A stretch of 55,431 nt of DNA from an uncultured bacterium (GTDB taxonomy: Bacteria; Cyanobacteriota; Vampirovibrionia; Gastranaerophilales; Gastranaerophilaceae). The position numbers and the translations under genes are program-made. The first letter of the stretch is position 1, and each line of letters begins with the position of its first letter. The notes below the pieces were generated by a model. That model made no database searches. It saw only the letters and a list, made by a program, of their open reading frames with translations, and was not told the origin of the DNA. This document shows positions 24,755 through 32,848 of the stretch, piece by piece. Location of the stretch: contig CAJMPQ010000009.1 of NCBI GenBank assembly GCA_905215335.1, forward strand, positions 1-55,431, given 5' to 3'.

Positions 24755-25183
24755 ATGAAGAATATAAGATTTTTATTTATTATTTTTTCAATTGTGTATT
24801 TTTCAGTAAGTAAAGCGGTGGCAGAGCCTTATTTTTGTCCTCCAGAAGGTTATAAATATGATTCATCAACTGCTTATAGTTATTTGCATGACACTGAAAA
24901 AGATATTTGTGAACAATATAGAATGTCTAGTAATATTAAGCCTTTATGCGGTTTTGGAGGATTAAATGCAAGATCTTGTAGAATGGCAGATTATGTGCAT
25001 AAAAAGAGATATCAAGCAGGCAAGTGTAAGAAAATAGATATAAAATATATAGATGAGCCCGATTGTAAAGGTTATGTTTATTTGATAAAGGATACAAATT
25101 TGTTAGTAGATAGGTTTATGACTTCAGGCGGAGATGCTTGTGTAGCAAAAATAAAAGCTATGTATCCAAAAAATGGTGATTAG
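24755..25183 (+). CDS. Secreted Cys-rich protein, tandem copy 1
   Basis: The 142-aa protein has a Sec signal peptide with cleavage likely after AVA (about residue 23), then EPYFCPPEGYKYD. The mature part has seven Cys, all aligned with copy 2. The C-terminal 58 or so residues (RYQAGKCKKIDIKYIDEPDC onward) are nearly identical to copy 2, while the N-terminal half differs more. A GAAAGG Shine-Dalgarno precedes the ATG. It starts 26 bp after the metalloprotease gene and is probably cotranscribed. I do not recognise the family; a periplasmic or extracellular location is likely. Confidence 0.8.
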   Translation: MKNIRFLFIIFSIVYFSVSKAVAEPYFCPPEGYKYDSSTAYSYLHDTEKDICEQYRMSSNIKPLCGFGGLNARSCRMADYVHKKRYQAGKCKKIDIKYIDEPDCKGYVYLIKDTNLLVDRFMTSGGDACVAKIKAMYPKNGD

Positions 25184-25233
25184 TATTCTGTAGTATATGA
25201 TGTTTTAAGTTTTAATAAGTAAGGAATGTTGTT

Positions 25234-25659
25234 ATGAAAATGGTAAAAATATTGTTTGTTATTTGTTCAATTTTAATTTTAGGGTGTGAAGCTTTTGCAA
25301 CTCCATATTATTGCCCTCCTTCTAATTATAAATATGATTCAGCAACTGCTTTTACTCATTTGTATGATACAGAATATAACGTTTGTGAGCAGTATAGGTT
25401 GAGCATTAATTTTAAGCCGTTATGTGGATACCTTCCTATTGATGGTGCAGCGTGTTTTATCAATAATGATTTCCATCGTAGACGATATCAAGCAGGTAAG
25501 TGTAAGAAAATAGATATAAAATATATAGATGAACCTGATTGTAAGGGTTATGTTTACCTTATAAAAGGTACAGATAAGCTAGTAGATAGGTTTATGACTT
25601 CAGGTGGAGATGCTTGTGTAGCAAAAATAAAAGCTATGTATCCAAAGAGTAATGACTAG
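25234..25659 (+). CDS. Secreted Cys-rich protein, tandem copy 2
   Basis: The 141-aa paralogue of the preceding gene has a signal peptide ending ...EAFA before TPYYCPP. An upstream LILGC could be read as a weak lipobox, but its -2 Leu is poor and the signal-peptidase-I site is better. Seven mature Cys match copy 1. From GATATCAAGCAGG (25484 here, 25008 in copy 1) to the stop, the two genes are almost identical in DNA and free of indels, which suggests recent duplication or gene conversion of the 3' halves. Confidence 0.8.
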   Translation: MKMVKILFVICSILILGCEAFATPYYCPPSNYKYDSATAFTHLYDTEYNVCEQYRLSINFKPLCGYLPIDGAACFINNDFHRRRYQAGKCKKIDIKYIDEPDCKGYVYLIKGTDKLVDRFMTSGGDACVAKIKAMYPKSND

Positions 25660-25695
25660 TCTTATTTTATGTTTTGTAAACAATATTTTGACTTT

Positions 25696-25723
25696 TTGCT
25701 ATTATAACTTTTTTGTGTATAAT
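25696..25723 (+). promoter_or_regulatory. Promoter of accD-accA
   Basis: TTGCTA (25696-25701), a 16-nt spacer and a perfect TATAAT (25718-25723) precede accD, giving a leader of about 70 nt. Confidence 0.55.
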
Positions 25724-25797
25724 TAACTTGTAAATAATTTTATTTAAAATTTTTAAAGTTTTTATTTACAGGGATATAGTAAAAGGATTAAGATATT

Positions 25798-26661
25798 ATG
25801 ACAGTTCAAGATTGGTTTGAGAAGCGTAAACAAGCACAAATTCAACGTAGAGCACTGGAAGCTAGAGTAGAAATCGAAGCAAATCCTGACTTATGGACAA
25901 AGTGTGTTCATTGTGATACTCAATTGTTGAAAAAAGATATAGAAGAAAACAATATGGTTTGCCCTATGTGTGATTATCATTTTAGGGTAAATGCAAGAAC
26001 TAGAATTAAGCAATTGTTTGATGAAGGTTCTTTTGAAGAATTGTTTGCAGACATAAAACCGACAGATCCTTTGGAATTTGTTGATACAGAAAGTTACAAA
26101 GATAGATTGGCAGCAGCTCAAGCAAAAACAGGTTTAAATGATGCAGTAGTTGCAGGTTTAGCAGCTATTCAAGGCCATAAAGTTGCAACTGCAATTATGG
26201 ATTTTGATTTTATGGGTGGTTCTATGGGGAGTGTAGTTGGTGAGAAAGTTACACGAATCATGGAAAAAGCTTTAGAATTAAAATTGCCTGTTTTGGTTAT
26301 TACTTCTTCTGGTGGTGCCAGAATGCAAGAAAGTGCATTAAGTTTGATGCAAATGGCAAAAACTTCTTGTGCTTGTGCAAGACTTGATGAAGCTGGTTTA
26401 TTGTATATAAATTTAATTACAGACCCAACATTCGGTGGTGTAACTGCAAGTTTTGGTACACTTGGTGATATCATTGTTGCTGAACAAGGTGCTAGAGTAG
26501 GGTTTGCAGGTAGAAGAGTTATTGAACAGACTATTAGACAAAAACTTCCGGCAGATTTCCAAACTGCTGAATATTTGATGAAGTATGGTCAGGTTGATGT
26601 TGTTTCTTCTCGTAAAGATTTGAGAGATACATTAGCAAATATCTTGGCTATGCATGAGTAA
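25798..26661 (+). CDS. accD: Acetyl-CoA carboxylase carboxyltransferase subunit beta
   Basis: AccD (287 aa) pairs with AccA to transfer the carboxyl group from biotin to acetyl-CoA, the first step of fatty acid synthesis. An N-terminal zinc finger (CVHC...CPMC, about 40-62) is followed by the crotonase-like domain with TSSGGARMQE and the oxyanion-hole region FGGVTASFG. An AAAAGGATT Shine-Dalgarno-like site precedes the ATG. accA follows directly, so both subunits are made together. AccB and AccC are elsewhere. Confidence 0.97.
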   Translation: MTVQDWFEKRKQAQIQRRALEARVEIEANPDLWTKCVHCDTQLLKKDIEENNMVCPMCDYHFRVNARTRIKQLFDEGSFEELFADIKPTDPLEFVDTESYKDRLAAAQAKTGLNDAVVAGLAAIQGHKVATAIMDFDFMGGSMGSVVGEKVTRIMEKALELKLPVLVITSSGGARMQESALSLMQMAKTSCACARLDEAGLLYINLITDPTFGGVTASFGTLGDIIVAEQGARVGFAGRRVIEQTIRQKLPADFQTAEYLMKYGQVDVVSSRKDLRDTLANILAMHE

Positions 26662-26672
26662 GGAGTATGAAA

Positions 26673-27626
26673 ATGGCAACAGCTTTAGATTTTGAAAAAC
26701 CTATATTAGAAATTCAAGAAAAAATTGAGGAACTAAAAAAAATGAGTTTGGAGTCCGGCATGGATTTAAATAAAGATATTGAAATATTGGAACAAGAAGC
26801 AGAAGATTATAAAAAAGAATTGTTTGCAAATCTTGATCCTACTCAAAAAATGCAGATTGCTCGTCATCCAGAACGTCCAAAGTTCTTAGATTATGTAAAT
26901 TTAATGTGTACTGATTTTATTGAATTACATGGTGATAGAGTTGGGACTGATGATAGAGCTATCGTTGGAGGTTTAGCTAAGTTAGATGGTAGACCAATTA
27001 TGATTATTGGTACCATGAAAGGTAAATCTACTAAAGAAAATTTAGAATATAATTTTGGTATGCCTCAGCCTGAAGGTTACAGAAAGGCTTTAAGATTATT
27101 TAAGCATGCTAACAAATTTAATTTACCAATTGTTACCATTATTGATACCCCTGGTGCGTATCCTGGAATTAGTGCAGAAGAACATGCTCAAGGTGCAGCT
27201 ATCGCAATGAACTTGAGAGAAATGCAAAAACTTGGAGTTCCTGTGATTGCAATTATTTCAGGTGAAGGTTGTTCAGGTGGTGCGTTAGGTTTAGCTGTAG
27301 CAAATAAGGTTTATATGTTAGAACATGCTTATTATACTGTTATTTCTCCAGAAGGATGTGCTTCTATTCTTTGGAGAGATGCTTCTAAAAATCTTGAAGC
27401 TGCAACTGCATTAAAAATTACCGCACCTCACTTACTTGAATTTGGTATTATCGATGGTGCAATAAAAGAACCTACTCGCGGCGCTCATACTAATTATGAA
27501 GAAATGGCTGCTGAAATGAAAAAGACTATTCTTCAAGGTTTAGAGCAACTTTCTGGCATGTCTGCTGAAGAGTTAAGAAATGATAGATATGACAAATTTA
27601 GAAAAATGGGTGCTTTTCTTGAGTAG
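26673..27626 (+). CDS. accA: Acetyl-CoA carboxylase carboxyltransferase subunit alpha
   Basis: AccA (317 aa) is the partner subunit of AccD. It contains the N-terminal FEKPILEIQEKIEEL helix, RHPERPKFLDYV, the TPGAYPGISAEEHAQG motif and IISGEGCSGGALGLAVANKV. I chose ATG 26673 because GGAG lies 7 nt upstream of it. The in-frame ATG at 26667 overlaps that site too closely. The gene is in an operon with accD and is followed by a GC-rich hairpin. Confidence 0.97.
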   Translation: MATALDFEKPILEIQEKIEELKKMSLESGMDLNKDIEILEQEAEDYKKELFANLDPTQKMQIARHPERPKFLDYVNLMCTDFIELHGDRVGTDDRAIVGGLAKLDGRPIMIIGTMKGKSTKENLEYNFGMPQPEGYRKALRLFKHANKFNLPIVTIIDTPGAYPGISAEEHAQGAAIAMNLREMQKLGVPVIAIISGEGCSGGALGLAVANKVYMLEHAYYTVISPEGCASILWRDASKNLEAATALKITAPHLLEFGIIDGAIKEPTRGAHTNYEEMAAEMKKTILQGLEQLSGMSAEELRNDRYDKFRKMGAFLE

Positions 27627-27663
27627 TATCTATGTTATCAAAAATTTGTAAAAGTTTAGTTTT

Positions 27664-27689
27664 ATACCCTGCTTAAAGCGGGGTATTTT
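27664..27689 (+). terminator. Hairpin terminator after accA
   Basis: ATACCCTGCT (27664-27673) pairs with AGCGGGGTAT (27677-27686) with one G-T pair and a 3-nt loop, followed by a short T run. prmA begins 16 bp after the T run, so partial readthrough into prmA is possible. Confidence 0.65.
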
Positions 27690-27704
27690 ATATGAGGAAA
27701 TTTT

Positions 27705-28628
27705 ATGGATAAAAATTATTTTGAATTACGATTAAAGATAAATCCGGATATGGAAGATTTGATTTCTGAAATATTCTTTGAAAATTTTGATTGCGAAGGG
27801 ATTGTACTTGCAGAAGAAACATATAAAGATTTAGAAATGGTTAGTACAACAGAGGGAACCTTAAGAATTTTCTTAAAAGATGATGATTCTTCAACATATG
27901 AAGATATGCAATATGATATTGAAAATATTTTAGATTTATCGAGAGAAGAGTTTTTATCTCGAGGATTAACTGAGGAAGAATTAGGTTCTTGGGATTTTGA
28001 ATTGGAAGAAAAAAAATCAGAAGACTGGTCTAAAAAGTGGAAAGAAAAATGGGATGTAACTCATGTTACTGAGAGAATTGCAGTTGTTCCAGATTGGATT
28101 GATTACAAAGCAAAATCAGATGAAGTTATAATTAAGTTAGAACCAGGTTGTGCTTTTGGTACCGGTACTCATCAAACAACTCAATTATGTATGAAAGCTC
28201 TTGAAAAATATATGAAATCGGGAGATAAAGTTGCAGATATAGGTATGGGTTCAGGTATTTTGTCTATTTTAGCAAAGAAACTAGGTGCATCTTCTGTTTA
28301 TGGTTGTGATAATGATGATACTGTAATTGATGTTGCTAAAGAAAATGCTAAAAAAAATGGTGTAGAATGTTTTTTTGAGTTAGGAACGGCTGATAATGTT
28401 AGTGATAAATTTGATTTTGTGTGTGCCAATATTTTACATTTTGTGTTAGCTGAAATTATGGGTGATTTGAAAAATATAATGAAGACTGGTGCATTAATGT
28501 CTTTAAGTGGTATTTTAGAAGAGAAAAAGCAAATGGTAATTGAAGCTTATGAAAAAGAAGGTTTAGAACTTGTTGAAGAAATTAAACAAGATCAATGGAC
28601 TTCTTTTGTAGTTAAAAGAGTAGATTAG
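27705..28628 (+). CDS. prmA: Ribosomal protein L11 methyltransferase
   Basis: PrmA (307 aa) methylates ribosomal protein L11 with S-adenosylmethionine. The hallmark LEPGCAFGTGTHQTTQLCM is followed by the SAM-binding motif VADIGMGSGILSILAKKLGA and the acidic loop CDNDD. A second motif, FVCANILHFVL, replaces the usual DxxxANIL. The N-terminal substrate-recruitment domain is present. A GAGG Shine-Dalgarno precedes the ATG. kdsB follows 24 bp downstream. Confidence 0.93.
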   Translation: MDKNYFELRLKINPDMEDLISEIFFENFDCEGIVLAEETYKDLEMVSTTEGTLRIFLKDDDSSTYEDMQYDIENILDLSREEFLSRGLTEEELGSWDFELEEKKSEDWSKKWKEKWDVTHVTERIAVVPDWIDYKAKSDEVIIKLEPGCAFGTGTHQTTQLCMKALEKYMKSGDKVADIGMGSGILSILAKKLGASSVYGCDNDDTVIDVAKENAKKNGVECFFELGTADNVSDKFDFVCANILHFVLAEIMGDLKNIMKTGALMSLSGILEEKKQMVIEAYEKEGLELVEEIKQDQWTSFVVKRVD

Positions 28629-28652
28629 TTTATTGTTGAAAGGATATAAAAG

Positions 28653-29387
28653 ATGGGTAAAACTGCAATCATAATACCGGCGAGATATGGTTCTTCAAGA
28701 CTGGAAGGTAAACCGTTAATAGAGGTTTTAGGAAAACCTGTAATTCAGTGGGTTTATGAAAAAGCAAAGCAATCAAAATTAGCAGATTTGGTTATTGTAG
28801 CAACAGATGATCAAAGAATTTACGATTGCGTAAAGGGATTTGGTGGAGATGTTGAGATGACTTCTGTTGATCATAAATGTGGTTCAGATAGGATTATGGA
28901 AGTTGTAAATCGACATCCTGAAATTTCTTATATTTGTAATTTGCAAGGTGATGAACCATTAATAAAACCTGAAAGTATAGATGCAGTTATAAAAAATGTT
29001 CAAGAAGATGATTTAGCGGATATTTCAACTTTGATAAGAGTATTAACTGAAGAAGAAGAAATAAATAACCCAAATCTTGTCAAGTGTGTAATCGATAATA
29101 ATGGATTTGCATTGTATTTTTCACGTTCAAAAATACCATTTGAAAGAAATACAAATATCGCTACTTTTTATGGCCATTTAGGTATTTATGGTTATAAACG
29201 AAAGGCTTTAGAATCTATGACAACATTGGCTCAAACACCGTTGGAAAGAACTGAAAGTCTGGAACAACTAAGAGCTTTAGAAAATGGTATGAAAATAAAG
29301 ACTTCTGTTGTTGATTTTGTTCCTGTTGGTATTGATACCAAAGAAGACTTGGAAAAGTTTAAGAAAATTGTAGAAGCCAAATTATAG
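28653..29387 (+). CDS. kdsB: 3-deoxy-manno-octulosonate cytidylyltransferase
   Basis: KdsB (244 aa) activates KDO with CTP for lipopolysaccharide inner-core synthesis. The nucleotide-binding start IIPARYGSSRLEGKPL, the central CNLQGDEPLI and the late GIYGYKRKALE and ERTESLEQLRALENG segments are typical. Length is normal. It shows that the organism makes KDO-containing LPS and has an outer membrane. It is probably cotranscribed with prmA. CTP comes from PyrG, encoded at 6616. Confidence 0.96.
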   Translation: MGKTAIIIPARYGSSRLEGKPLIEVLGKPVIQWVYEKAKQSKLADLVIVATDDQRIYDCVKGFGGDVEMTSVDHKCGSDRIMEVVNRHPEISYICNLQGDEPLIKPESIDAVIKNVQEDDLADISTLIRVLTEEEEINNPNLVKCVIDNNGFALYFSRSKIPFERNTNIATFYGHLGIYGYKRKALESMTTLAQTPLERTESLEQLRALENGMKIKTSVVDFVPVGIDTKEDLEKFKKIVEAKL

Positions 29388-29414
29388 TATTTTTCAAAAA
29401 CATGCTTGCAATTT

Positions 29415-29432
29415 TTTGTAAATTAGTGTAAC
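29415..29432. promoter_or_regulatory. HLR1-like RpaB site 1 upstream of the rpaB homologue
   Basis: TTTGTAAA-TT-AGTGTAAC carries TGTAA cores 10 bp apart and matches the reverse complement of HLR1, the cyanobacterial RpaB binding site, at 15 of 16 specified positions. It lies about 100 bp before the regulator's start codon and overlaps a possible promoter (TTGCAA 29406-29411 with TAACAT). Confidence 0.5.
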
Positions 29433-29496
29433 ATATTGTTATAAAAATATAGAAAAATAAACAAAACGTAATATTTTTCAAGCTGATGAAGCAATT

Positions 29497-29514
29497 AGTG
29501 TAAGATTTTGTAAA
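29497..29514. promoter_or_regulatory. HLR1-like RpaB site 2 just before the rpaB homologue
   Basis: AGTGTAAG-AT-TTTGTAAA again places two TGTAA cores 10 bp apart, 18 bp before the ATG at 29533. One half is a perfect HLR1 half-site and the other has two deviations. Together with site 1 this suggests autoregulation. Confidence 0.45.
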
Positions 29515-29532
29515 GTAAGTAAGGAAAAGACT

Positions 29533-30282
29533 ATGTCAGAAAATGTTGAAGTGGCTAATGAAAACGAAGATCGTCAAAGAATTCTTTTAGCTGATGACGA
29601 ATCTAGTATAAGACGTATTTTAGAAACTCGTTTAAAAATGGCAGGTTATGATGTTTATACTGCTCAAGACGGTGAAGAAGCTGTTGCAGCTTTCAATAAA
29701 TATAATCCAGATTTAGTTGTTCTAGATGTTATGATGCCAAAAATGGATGGTTATGGTGTTACTAGAGAAATTAGAAGATCTTCTGATGTTCCTATTATCA
29801 TCTTAACTGCTTTAGGTGATGTTTCTGAAAGAATTACAGGTTTAGAATTAGGTGCAGATGATTATGTTATTAAGCCATTCAGTCCTAAAGAATTAGAAGC
29901 TAGAGTTAAAGCAGTATTAAGAAGAACTAATAATCGTGAAATGGTTACTCCATCTGGCAAAGTTACTAAAAATGTTATCACAACTGGAAATATTAAGATT
30001 GATACTGCAAGACGTCAAGTTTATAGAAAAAATGAACGTATTAGACTTACAGGAATGGAATTTAGCTTATTAGAATTATTAGTAAACAATTCAGGTCAAG
30101 CATTCTCTAGAAATGAAATCTTGCAACACGTTTGGGCATATCCGCCAGATCATAGAATTGATACTCGTGTAGTTGATGTTCATATTTCTAGATTGCGTTC
30201 TAAATTAGAAACTGATCCTGCAAATCCAGAGTTAATTTTAACGGCTCGTGGTATAGGTTATATGTTTCAAAGAATTAATTAG
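29533..30282 (+). CDS. rpaB: RpaB/Ycf27-like OmpR-family response regulator
   Basis: The 249-aa regulator has a receiver domain (about 15-135) with the acidic pair DDE, phosphoacceptor Asp65 in LVVLDVMMPKMDGYG, and Lys in VIKPFSPKELEAR. A winged-helix DNA-binding domain (about 150-249) ends VDVHISRLRSKLE...TARGIGYMF. The receiver, notably SIRRILETRL and LTALGDVSERITGLELGAD, is strikingly like cyanobacterial RpaB, the essential regulator of light- and stress-responsive promoters. Here, without photosynthesis, it presumably controls other stress or envelope genes. AAGGAA precedes the ATG. No histidine kinase is adjacent. HLR1-like sites lie upstream. Confidence 0.9.
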   Translation: MSENVEVANENEDRQRILLADDESSIRRILETRLKMAGYDVYTAQDGEEAVAAFNKYNPDLVVLDVMMPKMDGYGVTREIRRSSDVPIIILTALGDVSERITGLELGADDYVIKPFSPKELEARVKAVLRRTNNREMVTPSGKVTKNVITTGNIKIDTARRQVYRKNERIRLTGMEFSLLELLVNNSGQAFSRNEILQHVWAYPPDHRIDTRVVDVHISRLRSKLETDPANPELILTARGIGYMFQRIN

Positions 30283-30291
30283 TTTTAGATA

Positions 30292-30316
30292 GGGCTTGTG
30301 TAACAAGCCCTTTTTT
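30292..30316 (+). terminator. Terminator of the rpaB homologue
   Basis: GGGCTTGT (30292-30299) pairs with ACAAGCCC (30303-30310), followed by six T. The Shine-Dalgarno of the next gene (AGGAGA) begins directly after the T run. Confidence 0.88.
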
Positions 30317-30332
30317 AGGAGAGCTGAATTTT

Positions 30333-30761
30333 ATGTTTCATATAATTGATTTATTTTTACGTTCTAAAAATGGACTTGTTACTATTCTTTTATGTGTAGC
30401 TATTCTTTTTGTTTTGAAGATAATATCTCCAGATTATACAACAGTTGAGTGTTTAGCTAAAGATCAATATTGTGTAGCCTCTTCAAATTTTTTAGGTTTT
30501 AAACAATCAAAAATTACGTTTAAGCCTACAGATATTGTGAAAACTCATATTGAAAGAAATTATGTAAAACGTAGATCAAGATCTCATTATGGTAGTACTG
30601 TTTATGATTTATATCTTGTCAATAAATCGGGAGTTCGTGATGTAGTTATACATAGTATTGAGAAAGAATTTCAAGCCGATGAATTGGGTACAGATTTATT
30701 ATATTGTATAAGTGCTCAAAAATATCCTTGTAGAATTAGAAAGCCATTTTCTTGGTTCTAA
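30333..30761 (+). CDS. Unassigned single-pass membrane protein
   Basis: The 142-aa protein has one membrane segment at about residues 12-28 (GLVTILLCVAILFVLKI) and a soluble beta-rich domain. The domain includes ECLAKDQYCVASSNFLGF, an Arg-rich VKRRSRSHYGS loop, and Cys near the end (LLYCISAQKYPCRI). The beta pattern could be PH-like, but I do not recognise a family. AGGAGA lies 10 nt before the ATG, immediately behind the rpaB terminator, so expression probably depends on readthrough or a weak promoter. Confidence 0.7.
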   Translation: MFHIIDLFLRSKNGLVTILLCVAILFVLKIISPDYTTVECLAKDQYCVASSNFLGFKQSKITFKPTDIVKTHIERNYVKRRSRSHYGSTVYDLYLVNKSGVRDVVIHSIEKEFQADELGTDLLYCISAQKYPCRIRKPFSWF

Positions 30762-30772
30762 AAATTTACTAC

Positions 30773-30800
30773 TTGATTTTAGGTATTTTTTTGATAAGAT
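30773..30800 (+). promoter_or_regulatory. Promoter of tRNA-His
   Basis: TTGATT (30773-30778), a 16-nt spacer and TAAGAT (30795-30800) predict a start a few bases before the mature tRNA. Confidence 0.55.
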
Positions 30801-30815
30801 AGAATTACACGAGAT

Positions 30816-30892
30816 GGCGGGTGTCGCCAAGCGGTTAAGGCCTCGGATTGTGGTTCCGATATTCGTGGGTTCGATCCCCATCACCCGCCCCA
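30816..30892 (+). tRNA. tRNA-His (anticodon GTG)
   Basis: The 77-nt cloverleaf is complete. The eight-pair acceptor GGCGGGTG/CACCCGCC includes the G-1:C73 pair typical of tRNA-His, and the D arm contains AAGCGGTTAAGGC. The anticodon stem TCGGA/TCCGA encloses TTGTGGT, giving anticodon GTG. The T arm GTGGG-TTCGATC-CCCAT is closed by a terminal wobble pair, and the CCA end is encoded. A terminator follows immediately, so it is a single-tRNA unit. Confidence 0.97.
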
Positions 30893-30900
30893 TTTATTGA

Positions 30901-30927
30901 AAAAGCACCTTTAGGTGCTTTTTTTGT
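30901..30927 (+). terminator. Terminator of tRNA-His
   Basis: The stem AAAAGCACC/GGTGCTTTT (30901-30909 with 30914-30922) with loop TTTA continues into a T run, 8 nt after the tRNA CCA end. Confidence 0.88.
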
Positions 30928-31024
30928 GTTTAAAGTAATTTTAGTTTTATAAAAGTATAGTTCTAGCAAAAAAATATTTTTTAGGATTTATATTTTAGTA
31001 AGATTTACTATAGGGGATGTAGAA

Positions 31025-31999
31025 GTGAAAACTAATAGCGTTACTATGGCTTCTTATACTGCTCCTTCTTTTAGGGGTAAAATTATAGATTCGCATGTTC
31101 ATTGCGGAAAATGGACAAATGATTTATTTTCAACTCAAGATGTATTAGAATTTTTTAATAGAAAATTTAATAATGGAAAAGATACCGTTGATAGGGTTAT
31201 AATATCTAATCTAGATTGCATTATATATACAAAAAATAAAACGCCATATAAAGATGAATTAAGTGGAAACCTTGATTTAATAAAAAGGTGTTTAAAGAAT
31301 GATAAACTTGTACCTTTCGTAGTTTGTCAACCTGGTCATGGGGCTGCTGAAAATATTGAATTATTGTTGAATGGATATCCTAATGTAATTAAGGGCTTAA
31401 AATTCCATCCAGCTTGTCTTGATTTGCCGGCGAATGATGTAAAATATGTTCCTTATATGATGCTTGCCGAAAAGTACAATAAGCCTTGCCTTTTTCATAG
31501 TGAAGTTATAACTGATTCGAATAACAACTTTATAAGAACAGGAGTTTCAGATCCTGAATATATTTATGAAACTGCGAGAAAGTTTCCAAAGGTTCCAGTA
31601 ATTCTAGGACATATGGGGTTAGGTGGTGCAGAAGCTCATGATATTGGGATAAAAACTTTAATGAAGTCTATTGATAATGGTGATGCAAATTTATATGCAG
31701 ATTTGGCCTGGGTAGATTGGGATAATCCTGTAAAACCTCATATCGTAGATGTTATTGATAAACTTTTGCATTCTTCAAAAGGGGATAAAACAGAACGTTT
31801 ATTGTTTGGTACAGATGCACCTTTGGGTGTTTTTGGTGAGAAAGCTTTAAAACAAACAGATGCTTATGAAAATAATATAAAAAATATAAAAAAAGCTATA
31901 AGAGATAATTTTGGGGACGATGCAAATAAAATTATAAGTCGTATATTTTATAGAAATAGTAAAAAATTATTAGATAAGAATTTTAATAAAATATCTTGA
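31025..31999 (+). CDS. Amidohydrolase-family metal-dependent hydrolase
   Basis: The 324-aa TIM-barrel protein has the metal-binding HVH at residues 24-26 (IDSHVHCG). Later metal-ligand strands are KFHPACLD, CLFHSEV, VILGHMG and the catalytic Asp in LLFGTDAPLG. These fit the amidohydrolase-2 group, which includes decarboxylases and lactonases; the substrate is unknown. The start is a GTG at 31025 with AGGGGA about 8 nt upstream. An in-frame ATG at 31046 is possible. An N-terminal segment TAPSFRGK precedes the fold, like the N-terminal tags of some other proteins here. The gene stands alone, with a terminator after it. Confidence 0.85.
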   Translation: MKTNSVTMASYTAPSFRGKIIDSHVHCGKWTNDLFSTQDVLEFFNRKFNNGKDTVDRVIISNLDCIIYTKNKTPYKDELSGNLDLIKRCLKNDKLVPFVVCQPGHGAAENIELLLNGYPNVIKGLKFHPACLDLPANDVKYVPYMMLAEKYNKPCLFHSEVITDSNNNFIRTGVSDPEYIYETARKFPKVPVILGHMGLGGAEAHDIGIKTLMKSIDNGDANLYADLAWVDWDNPVKPHIVDVIDKLLHSSKGDKTERLLFGTDAPLGVFGEKALKQTDAYENNIKNIKKAIRDNFGDDANKIISRIFYRNSKKLLDKNFNKIS

Positions 32000-32020
32000 G
32001 GTTTCAGATTTTTATATAGA

Positions 32021-32048
32021 AAAAGGAGTTCTTTAAAGAACTCCTTTT
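32021..32048. terminator. Palindromic bidirectional terminator
   Basis: AAAAGGAGTTCTTT and AAAGAACTCCTTTT form a perfect 28-bp palindrome between the convergent genes ending at 31999 and 32056, with T-rich ends on both strands. Confidence 0.82.
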
Positions 32049-32055
32049 GAATTGC

Positions 32056-32661
32056 TTATTTATCCACTTCTTCAGGTTGAACTGGAGGTAGAGGTCTTTG
32101 TTCAGGACATACCATTGGACGTGGACCTCTGTGCATTTTTTTCATGCAACCTGGTTTGTGGTGTCTAGCTTTAAATTCAGCTTTGCGTTCAGCTTTGATT
32201 TTTTCTAATTTTTTTAATTGTTTATCTGTTAATAATGCTTCAAAATCTTTTTTGTTTTGAATTCTAATATCTCTAATTTGTTTATTTAGAGCGAACATTT
32301 CATTGTGGATTGGAGCAAGTTTTTCTTGACGTTCTTTTAGTGTTAATTTCATGTTAAAGATTTCTTCTGCTTCTTTCTTTTTATCTTGTATTTGAGCTCT
32401 GATTGGTTTTATAGCTTCTTCTGCTGAATCTCGTAATTGTTTAGCTTTTTCTTTTTGTTCATTTGTTAATTTTAATTCTTTTTCAAATTTTTCTAGATCA
32501 AAAGGACATCTTTGAATTTTTTGAGGCCCTGGTGCAACGATTCCTACTGCTGGAGGTTCTTTAATTGGGCAAGGTCCTTCTGCTTTAGGACATTCTTTTG
32601 CAAATACTTGTGTTGTAGATGTTAGTGCTATTACACCTGCCAAAATTAATAATTTTTTCAT
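32056..32661 (-). CDS. Periplasmic LTXXQ (Spy/CpxP-like) protein
   Basis: The 201-aa protein has a Sec signal peptide (MKKLLILAGVIALTSTTQVFA, cleaved before KECPK), a Pro-rich linker and a helical Spy-like domain. The LTNEQ motif at about 72-76 and the later LTDKQ fit the LTXXQ pattern of periplasmic chaperones and metal-stress proteins. The C-terminus is His/Cys/Met-containing (HHKPGCMKKMHRG), suggesting metal binding, and ends in a Pro-rich tail. It should act in the periplasm against envelope or metal stress. An AAGGAA Shine-Dalgarno precedes the ATG. No two-component system is adjacent. Confidence 0.85.
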   Translation of the reverse strand: MKKLLILAGVIALTSTTQVFAKECPKAEGPCPIKEPPAVGIVAPGPQKIQRCPFDLEKFEKELKLTNEQKEKAKQLRDSAEEAIKPIRAQIQDKKKEAEEIFNMKLTLKERQEKLAPIHNEMFALNKQIRDIRIQNKKDFEALLTDKQLKKLEKIKAERKAEFKARHHKPGCMKKMHRGPRPMVCPEQRPLPPVQPEEVDK

Positions 32662-32848
32662 TGTACTTCCTTTCGTTAAATTACTCTTCTACAATTTTAA
32701 GAATCAATCCTTATATCATTATAACGATTTTTTTATTTTTTTGTTCATTTTTTGTTTTTTTCTTTCTATAACTATTAAATGCAGGCTTTATTTTTGTTTA
32801 CATTCTGCGATATTTGGTCTTTTTTGTTAGAATATTCATGGAGGAATA

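Noticed and set aside
25234..25659. Lipoprotein signal in copy 2 of the Cys-rich pair
   Set aside because: LILGC is a weak lipobox with Leu at -2. The other copy has no such Cys, and a good signal-peptidase-I site follows.
26169..26474. 101-aa antisense frame inside accD
   Set aside because: The conserved AccD coding sequence explains this region. The antisense frame has no plausible domain or start signals.
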